A DNA stretch of 64,000 nucleotides, taken from assembly GCF_000025845.1 (NCBI RefSeq), contig NC_014014.1:694571-758570 (forward strand). Direction: 5' to 3'. Each line of letters opens with the position of its first letter. Position 1 is the stretch's first letter. This DNA is from Mycoplasma crocodyli MP145 (GTDB lineage Bacteria; Bacillota_I; Bacilli_A; Mycoplasmatales; Metamycoplasmataceae). This document shows positions 1 to 8,904 of the stretch, piece by piece. A program made the translations under genes and the position numbers. The notes under the pieces are model-generated. The model was given only the letters and a program-made list of their open reading frames with translations. It had not been told where the DNA came from and made no database searches.

Positions 1-147
1 AAAATATTTATACAAAAGTTTAATAAGTAAAATGAAATTATTCTGTTTTTAAAAATAAAATCAAATAAACAAAACATTTACATTTAGTTAATAATTTTCT
101 ATGAGATATTTATTTTTTAATAATTTAAAACAAGAATATAAAAAACC

Positions 148-167
148 AAAATAGCCGAAACTATTTT
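148..167 (-). terminator. Hairpin downstream of adh
   Basis: AAAATAG pairs with CTATTTT around a six-base loop, 12 bases beyond the adh stop. It is a plausible intrinsic terminator for adh. The rest of positions 1-179 holds nothing else that I can see. Confidence 0.5.
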
Positions 168-179
168 AGTTAAATATTA

Positions 180-1229
180 TTATTTTCTGTAATCAATTAC
201 TGCTCTACCTAAGAATTCGCCTTTTTCTAGCTTTTCAAAGATGCTTGCAACTTCTTCAAGTTTAATAACTTTTGTTACTTCTGATTTTACTAATCCTCTT
301 GCTGCATAGTCTAATGCTTCAGCTAGGTCTTTACGTGTCCCTACTATTGAACCAGCCAATTCTCTTTCGCATAGAACAGTTCAAAATACTGAAACTGGAA
401 ATTCATCTTTACCGTGTGAGTCTTTAGCAGGTAATCCAACTAAAACTTGGCGACCACCTCTACGTAGAATACTCATTCCTTGAACAGCTGCTGCTGTTGC
501 TACTGATGTATTAATTACACCATGAACTCCACCATTTGTTACTTCTAGAACTTTAGCAACAACATCTACTTTTTTAGAGTTGAAAGCATATTCAGCTCCT
601 GATTTAATTGCTAATTTACATTTTTCATCACTTAGGTCAATTCCAATTGGACGGTAACCCATTGCTTTGGCGTATTGAACTGCCATTTGCCCTAATCCAC
701 CAACTCCAATAACTGCAACATATTCACCTGGTTTTAGTTTAGCTTGTTTAACTGCTTTATATGTTGTAACCCCAGCACAAACAACTGGCGCTCCCGTAAT
801 AATGTCTAAGTCTTTTGGAACAACACCAACATAATCTTCATGTCCAATTGCATATTCTGCAAATGATCCATCTTTTGTATATGCTGACATATTTTGGTTA
901 GGACATAATGTTTCTTTACCTGTTAAACAAAATTCACAGTGTCCACATGCATCATGTAATCAAGCTAAACAAACTCTTTGACCTACTTTTAGGTGTGTAC
1001 ATCCTGGACCTAATTTTTCAACAATTCCAATTCCTTCGTGTCCTGGAATTAAAGGATATTTAGGTGTTACTAATCAATCGAAATTAGCTGCGTGTAAGTC
1101 TGTATGACAAACTCCACTGGTTTCCATTTTAATTAGAACTTCTTTTTCCTTTGGTTCTGGAATATCAACTAATTCCACACTTCATTTTCTAGGTTCGCGT
1201 ACTACAAACGCTTTCATTTTTTTTGCCAT
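180..1229 (-). CDS. adh: Zinc-dependent alcohol dehydrogenase (MDR family)
   Basis: A 349-residue cytosolic NAD(P)-dependent alcohol dehydrogenase that interconverts alcohols and aldehydes, probably serving redox balance and ethanol formation. The catalytic zinc Cys appears in VCHTD and the GHE motif follows. The four-cysteine structural zinc lobe is present ([15 protein letters not shown], about residues 95-111). The Rossmann motif GVGGLG is at about 175-180. The start is fixed by GGAG five bases upstream of ATG. Several in-frame TGA codons encode Trp. The upstream region has a TATAAT box (1282-1287) and two copies of a TGGAA-N4-TTCCA palindrome also found before arcA, so the gene is probably co-regulated with arginine catabolism. 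The family call is firm; the substrate is not determined. Confidence 0.93.
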
Positions 1230-1314
1230 TTTTTCTCCGTAAAATATAAATAGTTAGTAAGAGTTTTCTCTTACATAAGTAATTATAACTTTTTAAAGAT
1301 TTTTTGACCTTTTG

Positions 1315-1328
1315 TGGAACAGTTTCCA
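1315..1328. promoter_or_regulatory. Operator-like palindrome 1 upstream of adh
   Basis: TGGAACAGTTTCCA has half-sites TGGAA and TTCCA separated by 4 nt. It begins 27 nt upstream of the adh -10 box (TATAAT on the minus strand, 1282-1287). The same half-sites and nearly the same spacing occur before arcA, so this is probably a transcription-factor site near position -45. Confidence 0.55.
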
Positions 1329-1337
1329 TAAATTAAG

Positions 1338-1351
1338 TGGAATAAATTCCA
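1338..1351. promoter_or_regulatory. Operator-like palindrome 2 upstream of adh
   Basis: TGGAATAAATTCCA is a perfect 14-bp palindrome whose centre lies 23 bp (about two helical turns) from the first site. The same-face arrangement supports binding of two dimers of one regulator. Confidence 0.55.
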
Positions 1352-1422
1352 TAAGAAAAAAGGCTGTTTTTTCCTTTTTTATTACATAAAATGAAAATTA
1401 TTAATAAAAAGTAGGAGGAACA

Positions 1423-2166
1423 ATGAATGATTATTTACTTTACTACTCATGATTAAATAATGGGGACAATTTTAAGGTGTTTATGTCTATAAAAAATACC
1501 TTTCCAATCAATAATGAAAAACTCAAAGAAATTAAAGAGTACTTAAAAGAAAAGGATATAAAATATGTAACATTTATGGATTCAGACTATCCTGAAAAGT
1601 TATTGATTTATAAATACCCACCATATATATTATTTTATAAAGGTGATTATGAATTAATTAAAAAACAAAATATTTATTGTTTAACGGGTGATATTATTAA
1701 TGAAAAATCTTTTGAACAATTCATAATAAATAAAGATGTTGTAATCAATAATATTCAATTGATTACAAATAACTTCAAAGGTTTTGATGAAAGAATTGTT
1801 GAGGAATATAAAAAATTCAATAAACCTATAATAAGAATTTTTGCAAATGGGTTTTGTTGAAATGATGAATTAAATACGAATAATGAAGTTGACAATGATT
1901 TATGAATATCACAATATCCACCACTCACACACCCTAAAATAATAAGATTTAAGGAAAGAAATTTGCTATTAGCAGCTTTGTCTAATGAGCTTATAGTTTT
2001 TTCATCAAAGAAAGAAAGCAAAATTTTTAACCTTGCAGGTTGCTTTGTAAATATAGGAAAAGAAGTTAATTGTTTTCCTGGTATTGAAATTGATGACGGA
2101 AATAATTTGCTTATTAAAGAAGGAGCAAACCTAATAACTTCAATTAGCGATGTGGCATGTTATTAA
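1423..2166 (+). CDS. dprA: Divergent DprA/Smf-like protein
   Basis: A 247-residue protein related to DprA, the single-stranded DNA binding and RecA-loading factor. Recognition rests on the C-terminal half: YPPLTHPK, then RFKERNLLLAALS followed by IVFSS, matches the DprA 'yPpgt.p....FP.RNRiIaglS' signature. The N-terminal Rossmann part is degenerate: the usual GSR motif is replaced by a LTGDIIN stretch and the protein is shorter than typical DprA. The start follows GGAGG. TGA codons occur near the start (TCATGATTA = SWL) and within the body. In a mycoplasma it may serve recombination rather than competence. No winged-helix C-terminus is visible. Confidence 0.7.
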
Positions 2167-2171
2167 TAACA

Positions 2172-2197
2172 AAAAAAACAGCAACCGCTGTTTTTTT
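2172..2197. terminator. Bidirectional terminator between dprA and rpmA
   Basis: ACAGC and GCTGT pair around an AACC loop, flanked by A7 on one side and T7 on the other. It lies between the convergent stops of dprA (2166) and rpmA (2213), so it can serve both strands. Confidence 0.85.
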
Positions 2198-2212
2198 GTT
2201 TTCAAATGAAAT

Positions 2213-2485
2213 TTATTTTTTTACACTAACTTTTCTTTCTGTGTAAACTGAAGCAAACTTTCTGTTTCTTCTTGTTTCATATTTAACATAACCATCGATT
2301 AACATGAATAGAGTATCATCTCCACCACGTCCTACATTAACTCCAGGAAAAATTTTTGTTCCTCTTTGACGATAAATAATTGATCCTGCTGTTGCAAATT
2401 GTCCATCACCTAACTTAGCACCTAATCTCTTACTTTGACTATCACGTCCATTGTGGGTCGAACCACCAGCTTTCGTATGTGCCAT
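2213..2485 (-). CDS. rpmA: 50S ribosomal protein L27
   Basis: A 90-residue ribosomal protein L27 of the large subunit, whose N-terminus reaches the peptidyl transferase centre. It begins [16 protein letters not shown], the mature L27 N-terminus. The cleavable N-terminal extension usual in Firmicutes is absent: the rplU stop lies only 5 nt upstream, leaving no room for it. The prp (ysxB) protease gene normally found between rplU and rpmA is also missing here, which fits. A GGGG ribosome binding site overlaps the end of rplU. Confidence 0.97.
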   Translation of the reverse strand: MAHTKAGGSTHNGRDSQSKRLGAKLGDGQFATAGSIIYRQRGTKIFPGVNVGRGGDDTLFMLIDGYVKYETRRNRKFASVYTERKVSVKK

Positions 2486-2490
2486 TTAGA

Positions 2491-2790
2491 TTACCCCTTT
2501 ATTTCTGTGATTTTAACACGTGTATATGGTTGACGGTGTCCAAGTTTTCTTTTGTGAGTAGATTTTGCGTTATGACGGTAGACAACGATTTTCTTTGCCT
2601 TACCTTGTTTTTCGATAATTCCGCTTACTTTAGCGTTTTTTAAATATGGTTTACCAATTTTAGAATCAACAAGTAAAACTTTATCAAAAGTTACTGTTTC
2701 TCCTTCATTACCTTCTATTTTTTCAATGAAGATTGTTTGGTCTTTTTTAACAAGTAATTGTTTGCCACCTGTTTCGATAATTGCTAACAT
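2491..2790 (-). CDS. rplU: 50S ribosomal protein L21
   Basis: A 99-residue L21, beginning MLAIIETGGKQ as is typical of the family and ending TRVKITEIKG. The start is chosen for that N-terminus and for a strong GGAGG 7-8 nt upstream; a longer frame upstream runs through the untranslated leader. It forms a two-gene operon with rpmA. The leader (2791-2866) can pair with the Shine-Dalgarno sequence, so L21 may autoregulate. Confidence 0.97.
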   Translation of the reverse strand: MLAIIETGGKQLLVKKDQTIFIEKIEGNEGETVTFDKVLLVDSKIGKPYLKNAKVSGIIEKQGKAKKIVVYRHNAKSTHKRKLGHRQPYTRVKITEIKG

Positions 2791-2866
2791 GCAATACCTC
2801 CAAATGTGGTCGCGTCCGTGAGGTGCTATGCTTGAAAACCTTTTTGGAACGGTTACTGAAAGTAAC
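2791..2866 (-). promoter_or_regulatory. Probable L21 mRNA leader
   Basis: A TATAAT box at 2873-2878 (minus strand) predicts transcription from about 2866, giving a roughly 75-nt leader. It contains a GTTACT...AGTAAC hairpin and an ACCTC segment (2820-2824) complementary to the GAGGT of the rplU ribosome binding site (2796-2800). L21 leaders are known in low-GC Gram-positive bacteria; this assignment rests on position and the anti-SD pairing rather than a covariance match. Confidence 0.5.
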
Positions 2867-2925
2867 AACTTAATTATAAGTTAAAAAAAATAATATCAAA
2901 ATGAAAACTATAAATTCTAGCGTTC

Positions 2926-3168
2926 TTAAAAATTAAGAAAAATACTATCAGAATTTGTTGTTAAATTACTCTTGTTTTCTCATTTATAACTTGTTGTTCC
3001 CAATTTAATTTCTGCTTTTGCAGCTGTTGCAGTTTTAAATAATCCAACCACAGGATTTATAATACCAAAAATTAATGGTAATGCACTCATGAGCGTAGAA
3101 ATAAGTGCTCCAACTTCAATTTTATCCATCTCATCATTATTCAATTTTGTTAGTTGGTTGATTTTCAT
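2926..3168 (-). CDS. Small hydrophobic, bacteriocin-like peptide
   Basis: An 80-residue peptide read through one TGA (Trp). The start is supported by GGGAGGT. About 20 polar, acidic residues (...NNDEMDKIEVGA) precede a small-residue, hydrophobic helical stretch (ALISTLMSALPLIFGIINPV) and a polar tail. This leader-plus-hydrophobic-core shape resembles class II bacteriocins or double-glycine-leader peptides, with GA in place of GG. No transporter or modification enzyme is adjacent. It could instead be a small membrane protein. I do not recognise a named family. Confidence 0.55.
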
Positions 3169-3210
3169 AATACCTCCCGTTTAATTATTATTAAGAAAGT
3201 GAAAATGAAC

Positions 3211-3231
3211 AAAAAAAGGCAAAAAGCCTTA
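3211..3231 (-). terminator. Terminator of the yitT-like gene
   Basis: On the minus strand AAGGC-TTTTT-GCCTT is followed by seven T. The hairpin overlaps the stop codon of the YitT-family gene. Confidence 0.8.
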
Positions 3232-4368
3232 TTCTAAAAAGTTTGTATTAAAACTTCCTATAACATTTTTAACAGGTTGAATTGAAACAAAGATTGATTT
3301 ATCAACAAGTTTTAAATCGTTAATCATATTTTTAGTTTCTAAAAGCAACATAACTGATTCAATTCTGTAAATTGTTTTACCTGTATATCCACTTGTTAGA
3401 GCGCTAACTTCATAACCATGTCAGTATTTTATTAATTTTAAATAAGCTAATACTTTAGAAGGATCTGAGCACGAGATTGATAGAACTACTTTTTTGTATT
3501 TAGGATATAAAAAGTTCAGTACTATATTAGTAATCAATATGTACGCATATGTTGAGAGTTCTCTCATTCCAAAAATTATTCTTTTACCTTCTAAATCAAC
3601 ATTAGGTTTAACAAAACTAAATATAATTAAGAAAATTGTAGCTGTTGAAAAAGAAACTAAACTCATCATTGTTGCAACATTTTTTTTAGATTTAGTTGAA
3701 TAATAATAAACTATAATATCAGTTCCACCTGTAGAACCACCTGCTTTTCATGTTAATGCTATACTTACTGCTATAATAAATGAACCGATTGAACCATATA
3801 TTAATATAGGTCATGTAATTGAAGAACCTGGTTCATTCACCCAACCCGGCACTAATTCAAATCATCTAATTAAGTTTGAGTGTACTACATCATTTGTGAA
3901 GACCATATTTATTAAAATTTGAGAAATCATAAAGACAATCGTTAACCATGTAAAGCTTCTCTTTATTTTTAAGCCATATGTTAAAAACAAAGGAATATTA
4001 ACTGCAAAATATACAAGAGCAAAATATGGTTTTATTGCAGGAATTGCATATTGTAAAAGAGTTGGAATTCCAGTTAAACCAGATGGAATTGTTTGGGCTC
4101 TATCCATAAACAATTGAACACCAAAGTTAAATATAAATGAAGCAAAAATAACTATCAAAATACGTCTTCAATATTTAGTAAAAAATCTTCTAAATGTCAA
4201 CTTTGTTGTTTTATTATTTAAAAGATGTTTCCCCATACTATATTTTATAAGTTCTAATTCTTCATCAATTGAGTGTTGGTTAATTTCTAGATTTTTGTTA
4301 AGTTCAAAAGAATTATCAATTGAAGCTGTATCTGCTAGATCTTGATCTACTTGATTATTTGTTTTCAT
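3229..4368 (-). CDS. YitT-family membrane protein (DUF161/DUF2179)
   Basis: A 379-residue integral membrane protein. A polar N-terminus of about 65 residues is followed by several membrane segments (first ILIVIFASFIFNFGVQLF) with a glycine-rich, substrate-site-like GGSTGGTDII motif. A soluble C-terminal DUF2179 domain (about 280-379, VVLSISCSDPSKVLAYL onward) completes the standard YitT architecture. The transport function is unknown in the family. There is no Shine-Dalgarno sequence; TATAAT ends 7 nt before the ATG, suggesting a leaderless mRNA. Multiple TGA Trp codons. Confidence 0.88.
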
Positions 4369-4421
4369 GATTATTATTATATATTATATATTTTAAAAAT
4401 ATTATTATCAATTTTACATTT

Positions 4422-4892
4422 CTAAAAATTTATATGACAATATGCATTTGGATGCTTATCTAAATAATCTTGGTGATATTCTTCTGCTAAATAGTAATTT
4501 TTTAATTTCAAAACTTCAGTTACAACTTTCCCTTTTATATGTTTTGAAAGTTCATTAATTTTATTATTAATGATTAATTCATCTTCTTCGTTCTCAAAAT
4601 AGAAGCCATTTCTGTATTGACTTCCAAAGTCATGTGCTTGGTGGTTTAATTGCGTCGGATCGATAACATCAAAAAGTTTTTTGACTATTTCATCAAGTTT
4701 TAAAATTATCTCATCATAATATATCTCTACTGCTTCAACAGCATTTGTAGAACCGGTTTTAACTTGTATGTAAGTTGGATTTTTAATTTCCGAATTAGCA
4801 TATCCCACAGTTGTTTTAATAATTCCCTTTATTGTTTTAAAGTATGCTTGAACACCTCAAAAACATCCGCCTGCCAAATAAATTTTCTTCAT
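4422..4892 (-). CDS. msrA: Peptide methionine sulfoxide reductase A
   Basis: A 156-residue MsrA that reduces methionine-S-sulfoxide in proteins. It starts MKKIYLAGGCFWG with the catalytic Cys at residue 10 in the invariant GCFWG motif. Further family motifs follow: YANSEIKNPTY, the AVEIYYD segment, HDFGSQYRNGFYF, and EEYHQDYLDKHP near the C-terminus. The start has GGAG six bases upstream. It lies downstream of rplA, separated by a terminator, so it probably has its own promoter or depends on read-through. Confidence 0.95.
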
Positions 4893-4911
4893 CTTTTCTC
4901 CTTATTAATTA

Positions 4912-4932
4912 CAAAAAACGCTTTCGCGTTTT
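4912..4932 (-). terminator. Terminator after rplA
   Basis: AAAACGC pairs with GCGTTTT around a TTTC loop. Read on the minus strand it ends in a T run and lies 8 nt beyond the rplA stop. Confidence 0.8.
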
Positions 4933-4939
4933 GTGTATA

Positions 4940-5632
4940 TTATTTTTCTATTTTAATTTTAACGCTTGGCCCCATTGTTGAAGAAACCGTTAAGTTTAAC
5001 ATATATGTTCCTTTAACAACAGCCGGTTTAAGTTTTTTAATTAAATTAATAATTGTTTTAGCATTTTCTGTCAAATCACTTGTTGACATACTTGCTTTAC
5101 CAATCAGTGTATGAACAATACCTGCTTTATCTGTTCTATAGTTAGCTTTCCCTTTTTTAAGTTCTTCTACTGCTTTTTCAGGTGTTGGTGTAACTGTACC
5201 TGTTTTTGGATTAGGCATTAAACCTTTAGGTCCAAGTTTTTTTCCATATTTACCAAGTAGAGGCATCATTGCTGGATCCGCAACCATAACATCAAAATCA
5301 AAATCATCTTCCTTAATTTTTTGTTCTAATGCTGGACCATCTACAACAATGTCAGCTCCAGCAGCTTTTGCTGCTTTTTGTTTTTCAGGTGTGTTAGTAA
5401 CAACCAAAACTCTTATTTTTTTACCTGTTCCAAATGGAAGTAAAACCGATCCTCTTAGTTGTTGTTCTGCTTTACGAACATCAAGGTTTAAGTTGAATGC
5501 TAAATCAATAGAAGCATCGAATTTTGCATATGAAGTTTTCTTAGCTAATTCAATAGCTTCGTTTAAATCGTAAACATTGTTTCTGTCAAATGATTCACGA
5601 GCAGCTTTTAAGTTTTTAGATAATTTTCTCAT
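4940..5632 (-). CDS. rplA: 50S ribosomal protein L1
   Basis: A 230-residue L1, the L1-stalk protein and a known translational repressor of its own operon. Typical segments are AIELAKKTSYAKFDASID, FGTGKKIRVLVV, the MADPAMMPLLGKYGKKLGPKGLMPNPKTGT region and STMGPSVKI near the end. It follows rplK directly, with only 2 nt between the rplK stop and this ATG. GGAG lies inside the end of rplK. No in-frame TGA. Normal length for the family. Confidence 0.98.
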   Translation of the reverse strand: MRKLSKNLKAARESFDRNNVYDLNEAIELAKKTSYAKFDASIDLAFNLNLDVRKAEQQLRGSVLLPFGTGKKIRVLVVTNTPEKQKAAKAAGADIVVDGPALEQKIKEDDFDFDVMVADPAMMPLLGKYGKKLGPKGLMPNPKTGTVTPTPEKAVEELKKGKANYRTDKAGIVHTLIGKASMSTSDLTENAKTIINLIKKLKPAVVKGTYMLNLTVSSTMGPSVKIKIEK

Positions 5633-5634
5633 AA

Positions 5635-6228
5635 TTATTTAACATCTCCTTCTGCTTCTTTGTCATCACCAATAACATTAACTTCAATTGATTTGTTTTT
5701 GGTTTCCTTCATTTGTGCTTCTGCTGATGCTAACGATTCTTCCTTAGCTTTTGCAAGTGCTGAAGCTTTAGATGCAGCTTTAGCTTCTGCCTTTAGTTTA
5801 AAGATATCATCATATCCTTCAACTAAAATTCCCATGTTTCTTGCTGTTCCAGCAATTGTAGCCATAGCTGAATCAACACTATCTGTGTTTAGATCAGGTA
5901 ATTTATATTCTGCTATTTCTTTTAATTGTGATGCTTTAATAGTAGCAACAATTGTTGTTTTTGAATTAGCTGAACCTGCTTTTACTTTCGCAACTTGTTT
6001 AAGTTTAAATGATGCAGGTGATGTATACAATTTAAAATCAAATGTTTTATCTTTGTATACTGTAATTTGAACAGGAACAGGTTCACCATTTCTGTCTTTT
6101 GTAGCGTCGTTGAAAGCTCTTGTAAATTCAGGCATGTTAATACCTACCCCAGCTAATGATGGTCCAGGTTTAGCTTGACCAGCATTGAATTGAAGTTTAG
6201 CTACACGAACTATTTCTTTTTTTGCCAT
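5635..6228 (-). CDS. rplK: 50S ribosomal protein L11 with C-terminal extension
   Basis: A 197-residue L11. The first ~142 residues form a normal L11: the GPSLAGVGINMPEFTRAFN motif and a C-terminal RNA-binding domain through GTARNMGILVEGYD. A ~50-residue charged, Ala/Lys/Glu-rich tail follows (KAEAKAASKASALAKAKEES..., ending DDKEAEGDVK), probably helical or disordered. Such tails are absent from standard bacterial L11. The RBS is AAAGGA. An inverted repeat (GATATTATATATC) sits in the leader, possibly for L1 control. rplK-rplA is the ancestral order. Confidence 0.97.
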   Translation of the reverse strand: MAKKEIVRVAKLQFNAGQAKPGPSLAGVGINMPEFTRAFNDATKDRNGEPVPVQITVYKDKTFDFKLYTSPASFKLKQVAKVKAGSANSKTTIVATIKASQLKEIAEYKLPDLNTDSVDSAMATIAGTARNMGILVEGYDDIFKLKAEAKAASKASALAKAKEESLASAEAQMKETKNKSIEVNVIGDDKEAEGDVK

Positions 6229-6348
6229 ATGGTATCCTTTCGATATTGTGGTACTAATGATATATAATATCTCCCACTAGTTAGAGGCAATTAATATTGC
6301 TTTTCTATTATATAAAAAAAATAAATTTTAAGAAACAAAAAAGATGAA

Positions 6349-8199
6349 TTATTTTTCATCTTCCTCATCTAAATCATCATAAATATCTTCTTTGTCTTCT
6401 TCAATTAATTTCGATTTAAGATCACTCAATTGTTTTTTAAGATTTGATGATGTTCTATCATTTTCTTGTGATTTGATTTGACCAAAATTAATTTTTAAAC
6501 CTTGTAAATTCTTGTCTGTTTCATCATCATTAAAAAGTATCACAGGAATAATAATAGGATTTCTTCTTTTTTCTTTATAGAACAAATTCTTTAATCTATC
6601 GCTTATTATTTGTTTTAAATCTACAACATTTCAGTCTGGAGTGTTCTTGATAAAATGCAATGTGGTTCCATGTGAAATACGCTTTGTTTCTTCTACTAAA
6701 GCTGTGGAATTTTTAACAAAGAAACATCCTCTGCTTATCAAATGTGGCTTACCTATAATAGAATTTGTTTTTTTATTAATAACCAAAACTATAGAAACGA
6801 AACCAGATTCACTAAGATTAGCTCTTTCTCTAATAATGTTTGCATTAAGATTTAAAGCATTATTTCCATCTATATAAATTGGTCCATAATTTATTTTTTC
6901 GTTTGTTTCGGTTACAACTTGATCTAACATATTGTAAACAACGCCTGCTTGTGGTATGATTACATTTTTTGCATCAACTCCATTTTCGATAGCACTCTGA
7001 CCGTGAACTATACTCATTCTATATTCTCCATGATATGGTAGGAAATATTTTGGTTTAGTAAGTTGAAAAATTTTATCATGTTCATATCTATAAGCATGTC
7101 CTGATGTATGTAAATATCCATCTGGTCCATTTTCCTTAATGATTGCACCTAATTTGTAAAGTCTATTAATTAATAATTCTATTACCATTCTATTTCCAGG
7201 AATTGGACTTGAAGAAAAAATTATAGTGTCGCCTTTTGCTATTTTGACAGTTGCATGTTTTCCATATGACATTCTAGAAAGAGCAGCTAACTGTTCCCCT
7301 TGAGAACCGGTTGTTAATATAACTAAGTCACTATCCTTAACTTTTGAAAGATGTTTTTTATCAACAAAAATATCAGAAGACACATCAATATAACCAAGTT
7401 TTCTACCTATTTTAACACCTTGAATCATTGATCTTCCAAAGGTAATAACTTTCTTTTTAAGTTTAGCTGCTAAATCAATAATAACTTTAACACGTGTTAA
7501 ATTTGAAGCGAAAGCAGTTAATATTATTTTACCCTTTGCTTCAACTAAATGTCTTTCAATATCGGTTATTATATCCTTCTCAGAAGGAGAGTGAAATGGA
7601 CGCATAGCGTTTGTCGAATCTGACATAAGAACAGTCAATCCCTCTTTACCCATTTGGTCTAATCTAGAAAAATCAGTGTAATTTCCTATTGGAGTATAAT
7701 CAAATCTAAAATCTCCAGTACACATTACGCTACCATTTGGAGTTGTGATTCTTACTCCAAAAGCATCAGGTATTGAATGTTGAGCTGTTCAAAAATCAAC
7801 TTTGCAACCTTCATCAAAATTGTAAATTGCACTTTTTTCTATTTCAATAAATTCATGATTTTTTTGAACAATACCGTGTTCTTCAAATTTAAGTTTTAGA
7901 TATTGGATCGCTATTCTTGGTGCAAATATTTTTTTAACAAAAACTTGCTTTAAAAGGTGAACTACTCCTCCAATATGATCTTCATGACCGTGTGTAATAA
8001 AAAGCCCTTCAATTATTTTTCCTGGTTCGTTTAAATATGAATAATCAGGTATGATTCCTTTGATTCCAGTTGTAAAAGTATCTGCAAATTTTATACCTGC
8101 ATCAACGATAAAAATATGGTTGTTATGCTCTATTAATAAGGTGGATTTCCCTATTTCCTGAACACCACCCAAAGGAATTAATCTTGTTGGTAGCATCAT
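6349..8199 (-). CDS. rnj: Ribonuclease J
   Basis: A 616-residue metallo-beta-lactamase/beta-CASP nuclease with 5'-3' exo- and endonuclease activity in RNA decay and processing. The metal-binding HGHEDH is at 70-75. It starts MMLPTRLIPLGGVQEIGKS as RNase J does; the beta-CASP segment runs from MCTGDFRFDYTP through TTGSQGEQLAALSRM and SGHA. The C-terminal domain ends in an acidic tail (EEDKEDIYDDLDEEDEK). GGAG precedes two tandem ATGs, so the start could be one codon later. It lies between the sigma-like gene and rplK on the same strand. Two TGA Trp codons interrupt the frame under the standard code. Confidence 0.96.
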
Positions 8200-8304
8200 T
8201 TTTCTCCTATAAATAATATGTTTAAAATATATATGTTACAACCAACATTATGTCGGTCATTAATCTTATTATAATATAGAAGAAGCAAAAAGTTATTAAT
8301 TAAT

Positions 8305-8901
8305 TTAATTTTTTTGAGTGTAAAAAGCACTATATTTGTTTTTAATATCACTTAAAATTGAGTTGATTCTAAACGAACTAAAAAACATTTTGTTCTTATT
8401 AACATTTATATTTTTTAAAGTATTAATTTCACTCTTACTTAATTTGTTTATAAAATTACAGGTATCATATTTAGAAAGTAGTTCGAGTAAAGTTCTATCA
8501 TCTTCACCCGAAGTAACAGATATGTTTTCTATTGTATCTTCAGCATATCAAGTCAATGAATTTTCAAACTTGTATTGACTTGTATTTGTTTTGTTATATT
8601 CATTTAAAATTTGGTATTTTAATGAGTTAAAAAAATAATTTTCAAACGGAATTCCAAGTTTTGAATCAAAATTATCAACTGTCTTAATTAAATTTGCATA
8701 AATTACTTGTCTCACATCATCTGCTTTTGCTTCATCACAATAAAGATAATTGAATTTTACTCTTGTTCAATAACTAATAACTTGCTCAAATTTTCTTATA
8801 TAGATCATTAATAATTTTTGATCTGAAATATTTTTATAAAATGTTAAATTAAAATATTGAACAACTTCGTCATTCATATTTTTTATATCTCTTTTTAACA
8901 T
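8305..8901 (-). CDS. Putative alternative sigma factor (SigH-position, region 2/4 like)
   Basis: A 198-residue protein. The segment DDVRQVIYANLIKTVDNFDSKLGIPFENYFFNSLKYQILNEYN reads like sigma-70 region 2.1-2.3 (large runs shown only to identify it; key residues are the DDVRQ, FDSKLG, PFENYF and LKYQI blocks). After a linker, LSKSEINTLKNINV...RINSILSDIKNKY is a weak region-4-like helix-turn-helix. The gene overlaps the same junction where Bacillus has sigH: cysS-rlmB-here-rplK-rplA. GGAG lies within the end of rlmB, only 3 nt apart. It may be the mycoplasma counterpart of SigH or of MG428-type recombination sigma factors. Inference; not proven by motif alone. Confidence 0.6.
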
Positions 8902-8904
8902 AAT

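Noticed and set aside
1355..1382. AAAAAAGG/CCTTTTTT hairpin between adh and dprA
   Set aside because: The genes are divergent, so no terminator is expected; the pairing is low-complexity A/T and was not called.
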